Assembly (NCBI RefSeq): GCF_020037125.1
Contig: NZ_JAIQDG010000052.1
Coordinates: 1-56,863, forward strand
Direction: 5' to 3'
Source: Myxococcus sp. RHSTA-1-4
Lineage (GTDB): Bacteria; Myxococcota; Myxococcia; Myxococcales; Myxococcaceae
Length of the DNA: 56,863 nt
A program made the position numbers and the translations under genes. Positions 1 to 56,863 of this stretch are shown one piece after another. The notes below the pieces were generated by a model. That model was not told where the DNA came from. It did no database searches and saw only the letters and a program-made list of their open reading frames with translations. Within the stretch, counting starts at the first letter, position 1; the number at the start of each line of letters is the position of its first letter.

Positions 1-31557
<31,557 letters not shown>

Positions 31558-31571
31558 ACCTCCTCGGCGCA

Positions 31572-31621
31572 GGTCTCACTCCCGCCGCCTGGCCTGTCAG
31601 GCGGCGGGAGTCGCGGAGACC
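31572..31621 (+). terminator. Hairpin terminator after the TE-ending gene
   Basis: A perfect 14-bp inverted repeat pairs ACTCCCGCCGCCTG (31578-31591) with CAGGCGGCGGGAGT (31598-31611) across a 6-nt loop. The stem extends outward as GGTCTC (31572-31577) with GAGACC (31616-31621), separated by a 4-nt bulge on the 3' side. It begins within 20 nt of the TAG stop. No T-run follows directly, as is common in GC-rich genomes, so termination strength is uncertain, but the position and stability fit a transcription end. Confidence 0.75.
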
Positions 31622-31729
31622 GGGGATGTTTCAGTCCTCCCGGAGCGCCAGGGCTCGGGGGCTTGATAAATGAAAACACCTCCTGTCAAGCCCACCCTGC
31701 TCGCCTGCCGGTTTTCCTGGCTGGTTGCG

Positions 31730-31759
31730 TTGATTTAACGGGCACCGGATTCTTATTCT
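31730..31759 (+). promoter_or_regulatory. Candidate sigma70-type promoter for the second synthetase gene
   Basis: TTGATT at 31730-31735 and TATTCT at 31754-31759 are separated by 18 bp and lie in the most AT-rich part of the gap, about 400 nt before the gene 2 ATG. Both boxes are imperfect. Myxobacteria use many alternative sigma factors, so this is a guess based on position and composition. Confidence 0.35.
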
Positions 31760-31778
31760 TCGGCGAAGATCCGGCGCC
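31741..31778. promoter_or_regulatory. Inverted repeat overlapping the candidate -10 box
   Basis: GGCACCGGATTCTT (31741-31754) is nearly the reverse complement of AAGATCCGGCGCC (31766-31778), with one mismatch and one extra base. The central ATTCTTCGGCG overlaps the proposed -10 region. It could be an operator for a dimeric regulator or, if transcribed, the start of a leader hairpin. No regulator gene lies in the window to support either reading. Confidence 0.4.
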
Positions 31779-31781
31779 TCC

Positions 31782-31958
31782 ATGAGTTTCCTGAGACCCA
31801 TAAAATCTCGCGCGGCTTGGAGCCCCGAGCCGCTGGCCTGCACCTTCCTGAAAGCTCAGGAGGACGTGCCGCTGGACATGGCGGACCTGGGCCGCGGAGC
31901 CACCGGCTCAAAACGGCTCATGATGTGTCGTCCCGTCCTCGCTGCCAGGCGGCCATGA
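31782..31958 (+). other. Possible 58-codon leader ORF, unproven
   Basis: ATG at 31782 opens a 58-codon frame ending at TGA 31956-31958, beginning MSFLRPIKSRAAW. It lies directly downstream of the candidate promoter and upstream of gene 2. I recognise no domain, and no clear ribosome binding site precedes it. The central codons (about 31827-31900) have the G/C third-position preference of real genes here, but such frames arise by chance at this GC content. It could be a translated leader or nothing. Confidence 0.15.
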
Positions 31959-32156
31959 AGGCTGGAGCCCGGCCCCATCAAGGCGGGCTCCGAGCCTTCC
32001 GTGGACAGCCCCCGCCGCCGGCCGAAGCCCGCCGCGCGGCGCCTGTACGAGGGGACCTGGCCGCTCCCCACCTCCGACTCCGGTCCGCCGGGCAGCGGCA
32101 ACAAACCGCCGTCGCCTGCCCTACCCACACGCAACGTCGATCGCTCGAGAACAGCC

Positions 32157-56863
<24,707 letters not shown>

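Larger units (their letters stand above)
31558..32156. other. Intergenic region between the two synthetase genes (599 bp)
   Basis: The gap holds a hairpin just after the first stop, then an AT-richer patch at about 31663-31760 that stands out in this GC-rich window and carries a candidate promoter. From about 31960 to 32156 the DNA is GC-rich again, and I see no convincing gene or motif. A 58-codon ORF at 31782-31958 is the only short reading frame with a plausible ATG. If transcription starts near 31765, gene 2 has a leader of nearly 400 nt, which leaves room for post-transcriptional control. Confidence 0.7.

Noticed and set aside
31718..31728. Possible sigma54 -24/-12 promoter (TGG...TTGC)
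   Set aside because: The GG-to-GC spacing is 8 nt where sigma54 promoters need 10, so the match fails.

Overview
The window is almost wholly filled by two enormous, co-oriented hybrid non-ribosomal peptide synthetase / polyketide synthase (NRPS/PKS) genes. Very high GC, near-saturated G/C at third codon positions, single proteins above 8,000 and 10,000 residues, and an FMN monooxygenase built into an adenylation domain all point to a myxobacterium, most likely of the Myxococcus/Corallococcus/Archangium group. That assignment rests on style and domain content, because no taxonomic marker gene is present.

Gene 1 (1-31557, 5' end outside the window, 10,518 residues visible) reads: A(partial)-T | C-A-T | C-A-T | KS-AT-ACP | C'-A'(luciferase-like monooxygenase, LLM)-A' | C-A-T | C-A-T | C-A-T | C-A-T | C-A-T-TE. 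It therefore ends an assembly line, with a type I thioesterase releasing the product. Gene 2 (32157 to beyond 56863, at least 8,235 residues) reads: KS-AT-ACP | C-A-T | C-A-T | C-A-T | KS-AT-ACP | C'-A'(LLM)-A' | C-A-T | C-A(partial). The 599-bp gap holds a strong hairpin terminator 20 nt after the gene 1 stop, then an AT-rich patch with a candidate promoter and an overlapping inverted repeat. This suggests two transcription units.

The most striking content is a cassette present once in each gene (7336-14550 and 44778-51638). A malonyl-specific PKS module without reductive domains is followed by a divergent, probably non-condensing C-like domain (HHxxxDT). Next comes an adenylation domain that has lost its ATP loop and its A10 lysine and is interrupted by an FMN-dependent luciferase-like monooxygenase of the MupA/Atu3671 type. 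No carrier protein follows before the next, also atypical, C domain (HHxxxDA). The simplest reading is that a peptidyl chain is extended by one malonate, the beta-ketoacyl-ACP is oxidised in cis by the LLM, and the product is condensed with the next amino acid. An alpha-keto-beta-amino acid unit (an alpha-ketoamide) is a plausible outcome, by analogy with the 2-oxo-beta-leucine unit of myxoprincomide. That analogy is from memory and is an inference here.

Substrate pockets were read by hand alignment to GrsA. Three A domains carry DALWLGGTFK, close to the valine code DAFWIGGTFK, and one carries DVWHVSLVDK, a clear serine code. The others (DGMHHGGVVK, DALHLGCLFK, DALHLGGVYK, DPLCLGATVK, DPLSQGATIK, DTENVGTAVK, DVEDVAAVYK) are not codes I can assign. 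No epimerase, methyltransferase, KR, DH or ER domain is visible.

The window also records how such genes evolve. Near-identical A domains sit between unrelated T domains. A 45-bp tandem repeat inside one A domain differs in copy number between the two near-identical copies. A near-identical tract is shared by the two cassette KS domains. The AT-ACP linker of gene 1 has grown by tandem duplication. The two genes look like paralogous assembly lines assembled and homogenised by intragenomic recombination.
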